Positions 33,785 through 48,052 of a stretch of DNA of 48,052 bases are shown one piece after another. The stretch lies in NCBI GenBank assembly GCA_040357565.1, contig JBDODJ010000080.1. One strand, written 5' to 3'. Source of the stretch: Cercozoa sp. M6MM (Eukaryota > Endomyxa: Ascetosporea). The position numbers and the translations under genes were made by a program. The stretch's first letter is position 1. The number at the start of each line of letters is the position of its first letter. The notes under the pieces were generated by a model, which saw nothing but the letters and a program-made list of their open reading frames with translations, searched no databases and was not told where the DNA came from.

Positions 33785-35524
33785 TCAACCCAGCAAAGGA
33801 GCATCAGGGTTTTCTTGTTCCGCCTGACTTGGAGCATTTTCCTGCGACTCTTCTAGTTGACGACGTTTCTCCGCGTGCTCAGCTTCGAGTCGGTCGAGCC
33901 AGGTTCCCTCAGGAATTGTCACGTCGTCGTACTTAGCGTCTTCGTAAATGTGCTTGTGTGGCAGCACGTGTTCTAACGAGCACAAGACAAGAAGAGCTTA
34001 TGTCACACAAGGCACCCGGACGCATCTTAAATTTACCAAGAAGGAAGTCACACAAGAGCGATGCGACGCCCAGAAGAGCAACACCTGCACCACTGCGCAA
34101 GCCACAAACGTCGACGCGTCAGAAATTCAAGGCGAAACAACGTTTATAAAATTACAGCGCCGTCGTTAGTTCGACAAAATCGAAGACGCGACCGATCTGG
34201 GTAAAAACAAGTGCGAATGGACACCATCGTTGCCCATGAAGGACAAAACGTACACCTTCGACCTGGAAGATGATGCGGACACCGTAGAGCTTCTTGAGAC
34301 TTCGGTCGTTGATGCCCTGTGTTTAACATATGAGCACAGATCACTCGCGGCAGAAGAACTGACATGTGAGTTGATGGCACGGTAATTGAATCCCTACATC
34401 GAGTGTTTGCAGGTAGAAAGTAAATTTAACACAGTCAGGACAGAAGAAAAACAGCAGATACAGGAGACACGCGGGCTGTATCATCGCTGAAATCGTCCAG
34501 GCGTTTAAATGAATACCTAAAATTCAGGTATGGGTCACACGAAGACGGAGAACGAAAGCAAAAGCAGGCATACTTGGGCGCACAGTTTCCTGGCTCGCGG
34601 CCGCTCGTGTAGGGCTTTTCACTCGTGTCTGCAAGGCATGCCGGCATCAGTGCAAAAAATATCGCACCACAGAAGACAGCGAACTGTACCGAGCTCGCGA
34701 TCAAAGTCGCAGTCGTAACGAACCGTCACAAGCAGCACAGCGCCCTCCAGCGCAACCTACAACAATCCCCTTTGTTAACATTAAAAACACCGCACCAATG
34801 CATGACATACCTGTCTATCAAATGGCGTCCCTGCTTCTTCAAGCATCTCCTTAATCGAAAACAAGTTGAAGCCGTGGGTGATCGCATTTCTGCGTTTTTG
34901 CCCAAGATTAAAAAAAACAAACAACAACAACGAAAATGAGGGGTACTTGGCGTTGCTGAGCGTTGCATCTGACACTTTTCCGTCCAATTCGGGGAAATAC
35001 GCATTCACTGCACAGATGAACAGGACACGAGGACCGTACGTATTGACAGCTGTAATGACGGAACATATGAGGATCGCGTGTACCTTTGCCAAAAACCGTC
35101 CAGTTTTCAACACCATCGAAGAAAACGCGGCGTGATTCCCAGTCGCTGTGGAAGAAGGGCGCAGATTCATGGCAACACGACTCCACCTCTCAAGAAGTAT
35201 GCTTTGCTACCGCTCCGACGGACACCAAGTGCGCATTTCGCAGACGTTGCTACCAGGGAAGTTAGGAGAGTAACTTCGATACACCAAAACTACGAGAGGA
35301 CAAAAAAACATTGGGTGACCGTCCTCGCCCGTCATTTCGATACATTTGCCGGTGTACTAATATGTTTACAATATTGTGCTATAATGAATGAGTAAGTGGA
35401 ACAAACCTACCTGTCCTTGATCGACCATCTTGCCTTCGTTCTGCTTGCAGCAGTCGTCGCACTTTGTCGACGAGCAAGGAACCTTGGGGTGGCCGCACAC
35501 GCCTCGTTTCTACAAAGGGTACAT

Positions 35525-35572
<48 letters not shown>

Positions 35573-36154
35573 CACACACACACACACACACGCACACATA
35601 CGCACACACACACACGCACACACACACACACAAACAGAGGAAAGAGAGTCTACCTGGTCCGATGTGATTGTCATACTGGTGGCAACGAACACCGCCGATT
35701 GCTCAACGTGCGGTAGTACAAGATCGGACGAGTCAAAGATGTGCACAGTGCCATCAGGCAGGACACCCTGGGCACTGCCCTTGACCTGAAAACAAGGCGT
35801 TATTGTTCCGTTGTATTCTCCCGACAAAAAAATGTACCTTGATACTCACAGTTCCCAAGAGACCGGTCTGTGTGTGCGCAAACATTAACACTCGACAAAA
35901 CATGAAGCAGCAGTACGGAACTTTGGTATCCTCTTTCCCAGACGATTGTCACCAAGATGACATACATCAAGATAAAGAGAATTGTCGCATAGTGTATTAT
36001 GCCCAGCGTCGGTGAGTACACTTGGATGAACTTGACGCTCTCTTAAAAAAAAACAAAACTACGATGGTTGTTTTTGCACAAAATGATGGTTGTTTTCGCA
36101 CAAAATAATAATGGATCACATACTGTAAGAAAGGATCTCTTTCAAAAACCCCAT
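33785..36154 (-). CDS. P2X-type ATP-gated cation channel
   Basis: ATG 36154-36152 (MGFLKEILSYK) splices to SVKFIQVYSPTLGIIHY followed by ATILFILMYVILVTIVWERGYQ, the P2X first membrane helix and its 'WekGYQ' border. Exons then hold VKGSAQGVLPDGTVHIFDSS, DLVLPHVEQSAVFVAT and MTITSDQ, matching the family's 'vKGva...r.wDvadyv.P.qgenavFimTn'. A Cys-rich exon (CGHPKVPCSSTKCDDCCKQ) and RRVFFDGVENWTVF ('ENFTil' in the family) follow, then LKKLYGVRII ('kayGIRf') and the second helix LGAGVALLGVASLLCDFLL with its Gly-rich gate and the conserved Cys-Asp. The C-tail (HKHIYEDAKYDDV, 'y...Kye.v') is Glu/Gln-rich and ends at TGA 33787-33785. P2X subunits form trimers gated by extracellular ATP at the plasma membrane, or at intracellular vacuoles in protists such as Dictyostelium. 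The Cys pattern of the vertebrate head domain is not conserved. Confidence 0.87.
35528..35636. repeat. (AC)n microsatellite, imperfect
   Basis: AC repeat with ACGC and ATGC variants on the + strand, ungapped. It lies in an intron of the - strand P2X gene, so the transcript carries (GT)n. Confidence 0.92.
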
Positions 36155-36379
36155 CGTGCACTTGCAATAAAATCAGCCAAAGCACTCCGGTAGAGACGTT
36201 CGTTCAGCGTCCCTTTGCCGAAGACAGGCAGATCGTTTAGGTTTTTCGGCTACAGTACAAAGTTGTACAGTACTGTACAAGTCTCCCCATTGCTGCAAGC
36301 ACTGTCCTAGGCTTGCTGGAGTGCGCAAGAGTGTGATGCTTTACCTTAGTGTATGTGTCGGTAGCGTGGGACGAAAATA
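36155..36379. promoter_or_regulatory. Divergent promoter region, P2X / TFIIIC-like, with palindrome
   Basis: Gap between the two divergent genes. It contains an 18-base perfect palindrome, TTGTACAGTACTGTACAA, at 36263-36280, preceded by TACAGTACAA. Its core ACAGTACTGT also occurs in the divergent gap at 15409. A regulatory role is inferred from symmetry and position. Confidence 0.5.
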
Positions 36380-37314
36380 ATGCAGATTGTGACGCTGGCC
36401 AAGATTGGCGATGTTGGCACCTTGCAGAGGTGTAGCAGCAGGCCAAATTTCGCCGTGTCTTCTACAACCGCCGCTTCTCCGGGTGAAAGCTCACGCAAGA
36501 TGGCTGGTAGTTTCATGCGGTGCTCTCGGGGCAGTGCCCAGCGGTATGTGCGTCTTGTGCAGCGACGGCACACGTGACGAGAGGTGCGGCTGTGCATGTG
36601 CAGAGGAACGACGGCGACACACGGAGTCACACGACGCCGCGTCGCATTGGCCGAGCGCAGTGTGTTTGATTTATTGTTGGTGTGCGTGTGTGTGTTATCT
36701 GTGTGCGTGCAGAGACAGAGAGTTCGCAAGCGAACGACTTGGGTTGTACCACTCGCTTGCCGTGTATGTCACTCCCTCGCCTCCTCATTGTGTCTGTGTG
36801 TGTGTATGTCAGCGAGTGTCCGCCGTTCGATTCGATCACGCACGTGGCCGATGCTCGCGCCATTCGCTTGCGATTAGGTATGCTCCTTAAGTATGAGTCT
36901 AAGCTGGTGCAGTTGCCATTTCGACACTCATGCCCATGCTACAGGAGGCATCGTGTCGGACGACGACGAGTCTAGTCGACTGCTGGCGCTGTTGCAGCAG
37001 GACAGCGCCAAGGATTGGGGCAGCAAGCACACCGATGAGGAGCAGGCGGATGAGGTAGATGACGAAGGGGATGCTGTCGGCAATGAGAGCATCCTGGACA
37101 CGTGCGTGCACTGGCTGCCCTTCATCGCGACATCGCAGCCTCGGTAGCTTGCCCGTCAACCTTCTCAACCGACCTTGTTCGACGCACCTCACTTTCCTAC
37201 CTCTCTGTCCATCCCGTGTGTATGCGTGCCCAGGAACAAAACACTCGGCGGCAACTGCATGATTCTGGCCTCTGCTCCTGTATCCCCCTGGCTTGGTTGC
37301 TGTTTAGTGCACTC

Positions 37315-37367
<53 letters not shown>

Positions 37368-38619
37368 GTGTGCGTGTGTGTGTGTGGGTGTGTGTGTGTG
37401 CCAACAGGCCGCCACACAGGCACGAGCACTCGATGCAATTGACGTCTCCGTTGCCTCTCGTTTGGGTACCAGTGCACAACTTATGTGTCCATGCGTTTAC
37501 ACGCACGACATGTGCAACACCTGTATGTACCAATACCACGCAGTGGTACTGAATCTGGGCGACTCACTGCGCGTCGCCTGTCTGCGACGACGGCGCTGTT
37601 TCCAACGCGAGGCCTGCCCGTCCACCGAACCGATCCTGCTTGCCGACAGTGATGTAACTTCTCATGTCATACCTTCCTTAGTATGCTATGTGCTTCTGCA
37701 TGCGTGTCTAGATGGCCTTACTGCCGGATATGACGGCAGAGATGGTTGCGATGCTGCCGTTCGTGCAGAGTTTCTCGGCACGACAGATGCTCCAGATACA
37801 GCGAGAACAGGCACCCCATGTGACACTCACCTCGACAGCGCTGCGCGACATTGCGCAAGTCGGTATCTCTCCCCTCTCTTAGTATGTGTGTCGAGTTTTG
37901 TCTAATGTGTACGTAAGCTATACTGCCTGCACTAGGTTTGTTCAACTTGATGGAGCATTCGGAGGAACGACACGCAACGACAACCACTGCCGAGGCACTG
38001 ACGCCTCAGCGCACGTCGCTCGCGGCACTGCTGCACCCTGAGCGAGTCGGTCTGGCGCGACGTCACTGTCACATGCCGGCTGCGCGTTTCTCCCTGCTGC
38101 GTTTCTCGCGCCATACTCTGCCCATCGTAGTACTAGTCATCAGTCATATTGACCCCCTTACTGCGTGTCCTGCCACAGGCTAGACCGCAGACTCATCTCG
38201 CCACTCTCGTCACTGATGGCACTTGTACACCTTTCTGTGTGCTATGTGGCCCTCTCAAGTTTGTGTATGTGCCTGTGTGTGTATCTATCTGGGTGTCTTG
38301 GTGTCTGTGTGTAGTGCATATTCTGAGCACGAAGCGGCGGCGACTCGGGTCGGACGGCAGCGCCGACGACGAGCACTGGTGCGAGTGCGCCACCAGTGCC
38401 GTGCTGGCCGGCCATCTGCGCCGTCTGCTTCGATCGGCGCTGTTTGCGCCGTAGCCATGCTTTGTCCTATCCTTGTTTTCAGCACGTAGACACGCCCTGT
38501 ATCAACGTTGTCTGCACACGCAGAAACGACCCGGAGGTGCGGTGTGGCGTGCAGCTTTGCGTCAAGGATGCCCGACTCACCGCCATGGACTGGCTGGGCG
38601 ACGACGCCATAGTGCCTCC

Positions 38620-38672
<53 letters not shown>

Positions 38673-38682
38673 NNNNNNNNNN

Positions 38683-38751
<69 letters not shown>

Positions 38752-41269
38752 GTTTCTGTTCTATATCCATGTGTATGTGCGTGTAGACACCCGACTGCGG
38801 TGAGTTTGAATTCGACGCCGACCGGCCGACCGAGGCGGACCTCTTTGTCACAGGCAGCGACAGTGGCATGGTGATGCTGTGGCGTTTGTTTCCTGGAACT
38901 GCACTGCCGCTCATACGCATGCACGTTGATGTGCATGCCATCACTGCCATGTACTCCCTTCCCTCACTCTCTCTTACTGTACCCCTCCTCCCTGCCTCCT
39001 TTACCCCAGCTGGAGTGGTGCATGTAGTAAGACACTGCGACACGACAAGAAACACTTCATCGCTGTTGGCACGAGCGACGGGGTGGTCTCGGTGTTGTTG
39101 TACAAGCCGGGTTCGCTCGCGGTCTCCTTGCTGCTGCGGCAGCGTGTGGGACATGGCCTGGCCTGCGTCTCCTTGCTTCAGTGGTCGCAGGTCCATTTTC
39201 TCCCCCTCCTCTCTTCCTATATTCTTTGTGTGTGCCTCTTGCTGACTCTTGGGTTATATGACAGATGTCGACTCAGTTTGTCCTTGCGGCGGCCTCGAAC
39301 AACGTCGTCGAGATCCTTCGCGTTCCTGAGCAAGTACTCGAGCCTCTTCTTGCTGTGGTGGGTGGGTGTGTGTGTGTGTGTGTGTCACATGCGTAATGTA
39401 CACACGTAACGCAGCCCAACCGAATTGAGAAACACCTCGTCACGCGTGCCTTACTGTTCGGGGAGAGTCGAGACAAGGACCTCGACTATCTTCGCGCTCG
39501 CTCTCGCTCGCAGCAGCGCATTGACCTCTCTGCGGTGCGTGAACTTTCACTTTGACCAACCAGGGGTAGGGGTGCACACACACACACACACACGAACACA
39601 CACACGCACACACCTGTATGTCTCAGAAAGCACAGTCTCCATTGCACCGATTGAAGGCGCGTTCCATCGTGTCGTCGCTCACGTGGTGCGCCGACTCACT
39701 ACTTATGGTGGCGCGGCAAGACGGCTCGCTCGACGTGCTGGAAAGCACCCACGCGAGTGGCATGACGTGGCGCCTGCGCGACAGTTCGCGTGCCGCGTTG
39801 CTTCGACAGGAACACGGACTGCGACGCCATGCTGCGCATATCGCGCGCTCACTCGGCATGCAAGTCAGTGTCAATGCGTTGCCGGGCTTGCCCTTATCGC
39901 AGATGGAGAACGATAGCGAGGATGACACTCGGACGCAGCTGCAGGCACTGTCTGCGTCGACGGCCTTCTTTGCGCGGCACGCCAGTCGCACACGGCCCTG
40001 CGCACTGACACCTGCCTTGGCGGCACTGCGCACAATGCGCGTGCACGAGGGCAGGACGCCATTCGTACTGGGCATGGCACCCTTCCCGACATTGAGCGAT
40101 GCGCACCTGCTCAACAGCGGTCTGTGTCTGGACAGCTGCATGCCGCTGCGGGCCGCTCCCACGCGCAGCGACGCCAGCGACCACGAGCCGATTGGTCTGT
40201 TCCTGGCACCGACGCCGGCGCGCTCCGTGGACGACCTGGTCGACATGTGTCTGACGACGCACCCGCGAGACCACGGACTGCTGCGACTGCGAATTGGCCA
40301 GTGCAGTCCACGCCTGCTGCTGCGACTGGCGAGACGCGTGTGTCGCCGCATTCGCCGCAGCGACAACAACAGCGACAGCAACAGTGAAAACAACAGCGGG
40401 AGCGGTACGCAGGTGACACGCATCCAGCTGTGTGCCGTGCGGGTACTGCAGGATGAGCTGGAGGCGCAGAGTGCCCTGCGCGATGCCAGTGAGGAGCGAC
40501 AGCAGGCACAGCAGCTCGTTCTTCGTCTACGGAAACATGCAGCTGCTCGATGGAGGGTGCTGCGACTCGCGCAGATGCGGCGCGTGGTGTCTGCACTGTT
40601 GCCGCACCTGTCGCAGGTGTCGGCACTGCAGGTGCGTGTCCTGGTGGCCAATGCCGTCGTTGTTGCTGAGTTGTTTCTGCTGCTGCGTGATGCGCCTCCC
40701 TCTGCCGAGAAAGCCATCGTCGACGACGCCGCTGCTCTGCTCGTCCGGCATCTCCGACTCAAAAGGTTTATCGCCGACGTGTCGCAGTTTCGGCACTCAC
40801 TGCAAATGAAGCTGTCACAGGTACCATGTCGGTATTTACTGGTTGTGACACTGTGACAGATACGTTGTACTGTCTTGCTGGTGTATCAGATACTTTCAAC
40901 CCGTGATATCGATGCTGCGAGCTGTGCTCTGTGCCATGCCGGCGTCTCGCTCGATTTGAAGCGTTCACGAGGCCCATCGCTGCGTGCGGCCAAGTGTATT
41001 GGTGCTAAGGGTACTTGGCTTTCCTGCGATGTGCATTACGACCTATGCTACCGTGTCTTTGCCTCGGATCAACAGAACAACACAAGGTGGATCTCTGCTC
41101 GGCAACGTTGCTTCCGTTGGATGCGACTTTCGCAGGCACTGCCGAGCAATGCACGTGTTGCAGGGCCTGGCAACTTGGCGAGCGCTTCATCGTGTTAGAT
41201 CAGCAGCTGAGAGGCTGTCTGCCCCGTGGATGTTGTGCCGTCTGCCACGCAACTCTTCAAGTTCATTAG
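36380..41269 (+). CDS. TFIIIC90/GTF3C4-like RNA polymerase III factor subunit
   Basis: The N-terminal and middle exons look like beta-propeller blades: PPFDSITHVADARAIRLRL; AQLCVKDARLTAMDWLGDD-type blade near 38545-38615; LFVTGSDSGMVMLWRLF (38847-38890); HFIAVGTSDGVVSVLLYK; FVLAAASNNVVEILRVPE. An acidic insert (IVSDDDESSRLLALLQQD) lies at about 36947-37080. A long exon (39619-40819, RSIVSSLTWCADSLLMV onward) is helical, with an Asn/Ser run. The C-terminus has CALCHAGVSLDL, then after a GTACTTGG intron VDLCSATLLPLDATF, QCTCCRAWQLGERF and CCAVCHATL, ending TAG 41267-41269. That end matches the zf-TFIIIC pattern (C-x2-C ... 'RC..TlLPL' ... C-x2-C ... C-x2-C). TFIIIC recognises the A and B boxes of tRNA genes. 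The start region (36380-36560) is uncertain and several middle exons are tentative. Confidence 0.62.
37315..37402. repeat. (GT)n microsatellite
   Basis: GT repeat with GC and GG variants near its end, ungapped, ending at a CCAACAG acceptor of the TFIIIC-like gene, GT on the sense strand. Confidence 0.92.
38622..38748. repeat. (GT)n microsatellite with 10-N gap
   Basis: GT repeat with ten N at 38673-38682, in an intron of the TFIIIC-like gene, GT on the sense strand. Confidence 0.95.
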
Positions 41270-42303
41270 TTAGTTGGGTCTTCTAGGAAACCAACTAAGT
41301 AGTTTCCCTGCACCAGTCCGGGGTGGGTCTTCAAGTTCCTTAAACCCGCGACCTATGGGTAGTTTGATCGACTAAGAAACCGACTATCCGATCGTATATG
41401 CACTACCGTACGTTTCGTTTCCCTGTACCGTACCCGACCAGTCCTGCACTGGGGGTGGGTCATACGTACAAGCGCATACGACCGTACTATCGTAGCCGTC
41501 GTCCACCGCCCGCATTGGGTGGGGCCATCGCATCCAAGTGACATGATTCAACTCCCGTTTGACGTCCTGTAGTGCTGCTGGCGTTGGGTGCGGTCACCCT
41601 ACGCTTCCAACGCAAGTTCTCAACCCGCCGGCCCGCCGCTGAACCCACCCGCACCGACCGGACCACTCAGTTTACTGTACCCGCGCCGCGCCTTTGGGTG
41701 CGCCCGCCAGCGAGAGAATTCCGAGTCGCGTCGCGGCGCGGAACACTCGACTGGCTGCCCGAGTCTGACGTGAAGCCTTGCTGGGCGCCGGCGGAAACGA
41801 ATCGAAGGTGGGTACTGTAGGCATCTGATTCAGTGAAATGGACTCTGGCTGTCCGCCGGTTAGTGTGTGACGAAAAGCAACTGCAAGTGACCTGTAAGTT
41901 GTGACAATAATGCAGACTAATATTTCCGAGTGACGGGTCTACTCGCGTGGTGATGTTGGAACATTCGTGGTTTTAACGCGAACTTTGTGACTTTATCCGC
42001 GTTGACGCGTAGCTGCGTTCGCATTTGACTTGCTTGGCTCAATAAAGAGAATGGTGCGCCAGCAGCACTGGCAAAAATCCAGTTTTGAGTCCTCGCGGTG
42101 AGGCACCGGCATTCACAGCGCCATTAGCAAATGCACAGGCATCCTTCTGATCACGTGAAACCTCCAACTGAAACTGCTTCGCAAGCACGGAAACTGAAAG
42201 ATAAAGTGCAGTACCTCAGCTAGTGGAGTCAGGGGAGTTGTCGGCACCTCGGATAGCGAGCCGGCATCAGACTCAGCGAGACTAAATTGAAATAACCAAA
42301 AAT
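41270..42303. other. Convergent intergenic region with two R3 copies
   Basis: Gap between the 3' ends of the TFIIIC-like (+) gene and the unrecognised - strand gene. Two adjacent R3 copies fill 41272-41575. An open frame at 41572-41820 is Arg/Pro-rich, without codon or family support. AATAAA occurs at about 42040. The rest shows nothing recognisable. Confidence 0.55.
41272..41575 (+). repeat. R3 dispersed repeat, copies 4 and 5 in tandem
   Basis: The first copy (41272-41340) has TTAGTTGGGTCTTCTAGG, AAACCAACTAAGTAGTTTCC and CTGCACCAGTCCGGGGTGGG. A second, longer copy (about 41345-41575) repeats GACTAAGAAACCGACTA, GTTTCCCTGTACC, CCAGTCCTGC...GGGGTGGGTC, AAGCGCATACG, GTCCACCGCCCGC, GTGGGGCCATC and CAACTCCCGTTTGACGTCC. 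Confidence 0.8.
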
Positions 42304-44287
42304 CTATCCATTTGAGAGGAAAGAAACCGCGTGCATTTGAGAGGGAAGCATAGTGGGGAGTGCATACCTAGGAGCGAACAGCTTGGGTGGTCGAGTGTTT
42401 GTTTTTGGCGAGCGGGGTTGCTTGCGCAAAAGCAGCGGTGGTGCCGATCGACGACCCTGCGTGTCACCGCAGTGAAGTGCCAATGACGGCATGCGAGCCT
42501 TTGGATGCGCGAGCTGAATGTCGTCACTCATGGCAGCTCCGCGCGTCTCGTCGGCGCTCGTGCCAGAACTGCAGGTTTCGATCGCAAGCGATGCCGGCAG
42601 CAACGCTGTGCTGCCGACATGCCGTCTTTGGAAAGAAAACGTCGAACGACATGTTCGGTTCATTTGTCCGAGCTCGTACAGCGGGGTAATTGCACCGGCT
42701 GTGTTGTTGCTCGATGGCGTTGTCGCAGCAGGCGCTGCTCCCTGTGCAAGGTACCAAACGATGCATGGTCGCCCAATAGCAGTTCAGGTAGAAGAAGGTG
42801 AGGTACAGAACAGTTCGGTATGCCCTGATGCTTGGCTTGGCGAATTCGACTTGCGAGCGACGAAGCAACGGAGCAGCCGTGAACGAGGAGCTGCGTCGCC
42901 GTGTTGGGTGACAGTGGCAGCAACTCGGTCGGATGAGCACTGCCATGACTGAACTGTGACGGTATGTGCTCCTGTGCATGCACGCGCTGCTTGAGGCCTT
43001 GCTCGTGCTGTCGCTGCTGCTGCAGTTGCGTGAGTGCACCTGGCGAGAAACCGGGCTGACGACGCGCCTTGTTGCACTCATATGCTGTTGGCAGGGCAGA
43101 CATCGAGCGACGACGCTTGTGCGGTGCACCCAACGAGGAAGCGCATCGGCGACGTAGAGTGACCTTGCGCTCGATGCGTTTGTTCTGCAGCTGTGCGCGA
43201 TGCTTGCTCACATGACGTGCGTGACAGAATGCAGCAAACTCAATGATCTCGAGCTGTGCCTTCTCATCTTGCCTGCAACAACCAACAGAAGACGTAGATT
43301 ATCTGACAATAAGAGCAAGTCAGTTACTGACAGTAAGAGCAAAGTGTACGTCTGAGCGACAGAGTCAAGGTGCCGAACAGCTGTCGGCGACGTCACCAAG
43401 TGCGACGCCATCTCTGCCAACGGGTGCGAGCACCGCACGCTTCCTGTTGAGTGGTGGCGTCGAAGCTCGGCCACGCGAATGCTGTTGTCAGCAGTCAGCC
43501 ACCTACAGAAAAATACGACAGATCAGTCGCGACTTGAATCAAACATGAACAAGACGGGGTACACTGGGCGAACTGGTGCACTGTCGCGCGCTTCTTCGCA
43601 ATCTTCATCGTCGCTCAACTGGGGCTGTTCTAGGACCGTGTCGTCACAAGGTTGAAGCGAGGTGTCTGATTCCTCTCCGTACTGCGAAACCATCGACTCG
43701 TCAACGTTTAGATCGCTTTCGCACTTTAACAGAGACTGCAAAAACTCCAGACTTCGTCTGCACAGCATAGATGGTGGATTTGGGTACCATGAGGATCTGC
43801 GTGAGTCGCATCCAGAAAAACAGCAGCAATGAAGGAATGATTTGCGCAGGCGACGAACACGATCGTTCTCGCTGCAAGTATTCGTGAGAGAGCAAGTCTC
43901 TGTGCAAGTGCAAGGTGATGTCGCTCCAGGATGAAAGTCCGACTTTCTGAGATCGAGAAGACGTCAAATGAGCGTTCGAAAACAAACCCGAGCCCCTCGA
44001 GCACCAAGTAAAGCGCTGCTGGGAAGTTTGCGTCGGATTAGACCACGTTCTGGGTGCACAAAGGAGGATTTAGTGCGTCCGCGCGGTCGAAACCTCAAAA
44101 CGAAAAACGAAATACCAACGAACGATAGTGGTGATTCTCCATTGCAAAAGGTACCAAAAGCTACCACACCGTGGTACCTCATGCATTGCTGGGTCCCAGT
44201 GGGTCGCAATGTTGCTCGCACCAGAAGATAATTAACGATGCTTGGCCAAGCAGCGAGTACACGTACAGTAGTATCGATACAATACAA
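42304..44287 (-). CDS. Multi-exon protein, not recognised
   Basis: Best-supported exons in transcript order: ALYLVLEGLGFVFERSFDVF with ISESRTFILERHHLALAQ (about 44015-43905); RRSLEFLQSLLKCESDLN with an acidic stretch (43760-43565); VAELRRHHSTGSVRCSH with LAEMASHLVTSP; DEKAQLEIIEFAAFCHAR with HVSKHRAQLQNKRIERK and the basic VTLRRRCASSLGAPHKRRRS (43270-42990, continuing to a Gln-rich helix); and a long Ser/Pro-rich C-terminal frame (42663-42304). A basic helix followed by a nuclear-localisation-like KRRRS run suggests a nuclear regulator, but no domain was identified. The first exon and the 3' limit are uncertain, and more than one gene is possible. Confidence 0.4.
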
Positions 44288-44485
44288 TTCCTTGCCACCT
44301 GGATAAATTGTTCAAACAATCAACACACAAAAGAAAAAAGGGTTGCCGTTAAGAGAGCGTCGAGCGCCTTTTGGGGTGTAACAGGCACTTTAACGGGCTC
44401 AAATATATAGATAGTGCAGTGTGCACTACTTGAACGGGGCTTTGGCTGCGCGTATCGGTGTGCTGTCACTACAGTAACAATAAGA
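44288..44485. promoter_or_regulatory. Divergent promoter region
   Basis: Short gap between the unrecognised - strand gene and the C2-GRAM-myotubularin region. It contains ATATATAGATAG at about 44402. Its assignment depends on uncertain - strand starts. Confidence 0.3.
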
Positions 44486-47206
<2,721 letters not shown>

Positions 47207-48037
47207 AATGCAAAAGGCATAAAGACGAGAAAGGGAACAACCGTCCCATCGATGTCAGACGAAGCACCGCTCTGGAGTTCACTCACGATGACGCAAGTGT
47301 CGCCCAGAGAGGTGCACAACGCAGCTTGTGCCTCGCGCGGTACATTGTCGCACACCCGCAGTCTCAACACCAGGTGACACTCTGCACGAAAGGAAAACAA
47401 AGGTACACAGTACTGCAGCACACATGGTACCATGTGCTTTAGCCAGTGACTTCCAATACGCGACGACGTCGACGAAAGCGTCAGTCTGGTCGTCACCGTC
47501 GTTGCTGCAGCACAGATCGGTGACATCGTCGACAACGATGAGATCACTCGTCGTCACGGCACTCTCGATCACTTTGGTTATCACCTCCGCACCATCGAAT
47601 CCGTCCCAAGCATCCAGATCGTTGCTGTCACTGGCGATGTCAACGACACCGACGCCGCGCGGACACCGACGACGCAGCACGCGCCGCCAGTGTCTAGTCA
47701 AAGCACTAGCTGTAGATTCAGGCAAATGCTGCTGTTCGTAGTGCGATTTGGTACACAGCAGGTTCACGCGCAGAAATCCACGTAACTTTACTCGTATTTT
47801 CTTCATGCTGGTCACTTTCTCGCGCAGGTGCGTTCCGCGCAGACGCTACTAAGGCAGCCAGGTGCACCAACACGAAGCTGCCATCGGACCGCGCACCCTG
47901 TGTAAGACATAGAGTGCACAAATAAAGTTTGACAAAATACAGGTACAACCCACATTCTGCAAAACCACGGTCAGTCCTGGACGCGGCAGCTTACGCGAGC
48001 GCAGGCCGAGTGCCTACACAATAGCACGGCATCTTGC

Positions 48038-48052
48038 AAAAAAAAAAAAAAA
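48038..48052. repeat. Poly(A) run at window edge
   Basis: Homopolymer A from about 48038 to the end; on the - strand it is a T-run followed by GCAAG. It could be a pyrimidine tract before an acceptor of the Elp6-like gene. Confidence 0.5.

Noticed and set aside
36380-36577. - strand frame starting MKLPAILRELSPGEAAVV
   Set aside because: It looks protein-like but overlaps the probable 5' exons of the TFIIIC-like gene on the + strand, has no clear continuation after its GTGCCA donor, and belongs to no family I recognise. Left uncalled.
41572-41820. 83-residue open frame after the TFIIIC-like gene
   Set aside because: Arg/Pro-rich without any motif. It begins at the end of an R3 copy and has no splice or family support.

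Overview
This window is nuclear DNA from an intron-dense eukaryote with mitochondria. Nearly every gene is broken into short exons (often 20-150 bases) by short GT...AG introns. The gene set includes a mitochondrial ribosomal protein, a mitoferrin-like carrier, a TFIIIC subunit, an Elongator subunit, a poly(A)-binding CCCH protein, calpain, inositol 5-phosphatase, myotubularin and P2X families. No plastid gene was seen. A free-living protist or alga fits, but I could not place the lineage from the sequence. Exon joins below were made by eye from reading frame and splice sites, so outer limits of the less conserved genes are approximate.

Layout, left to right: calpain-like C-terminus (+, to 1680); large unrecognised gene (+, 2129-6562); actin-related protein (-, 6996-8924); solo LTR (9034-9606); ribosomal L1-domain protein of the Utp30/RSL1D1 type (-, 9818-11248); Nab2/ZC3H14-like protein (+, 11465-13365); mitochondrial bL27 (-, 14149-15312); mitoferrin-like carrier (+, 15699-17362); tandem-BRCT protein (-, 17872-21492); small one-helix membrane protein (+, 21491-21942); inositol polyphosphate 5-phosphatase (+, ~22087-27194); a mobile-element cluster (27648-28613); two unrecognised, possibly mitochondrial proteins head to head (-, 28752-29429; +, 29806-31234); unrecognised membrane protein (+, 31604-33161); P2X receptor (-, 33785-36154); TFIIIC90/GTF3C4-like protein (+, ~36380-41269); unrecognised gene (-, ~42304-44287); C2-GRAM-myotubularin coding region (+, 44486-47206); Elp6-like protein (-, ~47142 to the right edge).

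Genes mostly alternate in strand, giving divergent promoters and convergent 3' ends. One short GC-rich repeat family, called R3 here, lies in five of the seven convergent 3'-3' gaps and in no divergent promoter region. There are also two solo LTRs with 4-base target duplications, a foldback (MITE-like) element with a detached arm elsewhere, and a telomere-like G-rich tract.

The most pervasive non-coding signal is dinucleotide microsatellite, mostly (GT)n on the sense strand, inside introns and sometimes starting at the 5' splice site. All eleven 10-N runs lie inside such tracts with about 45-60 bases of repeat on most sides, so they are assembly gaps of unknown true length.
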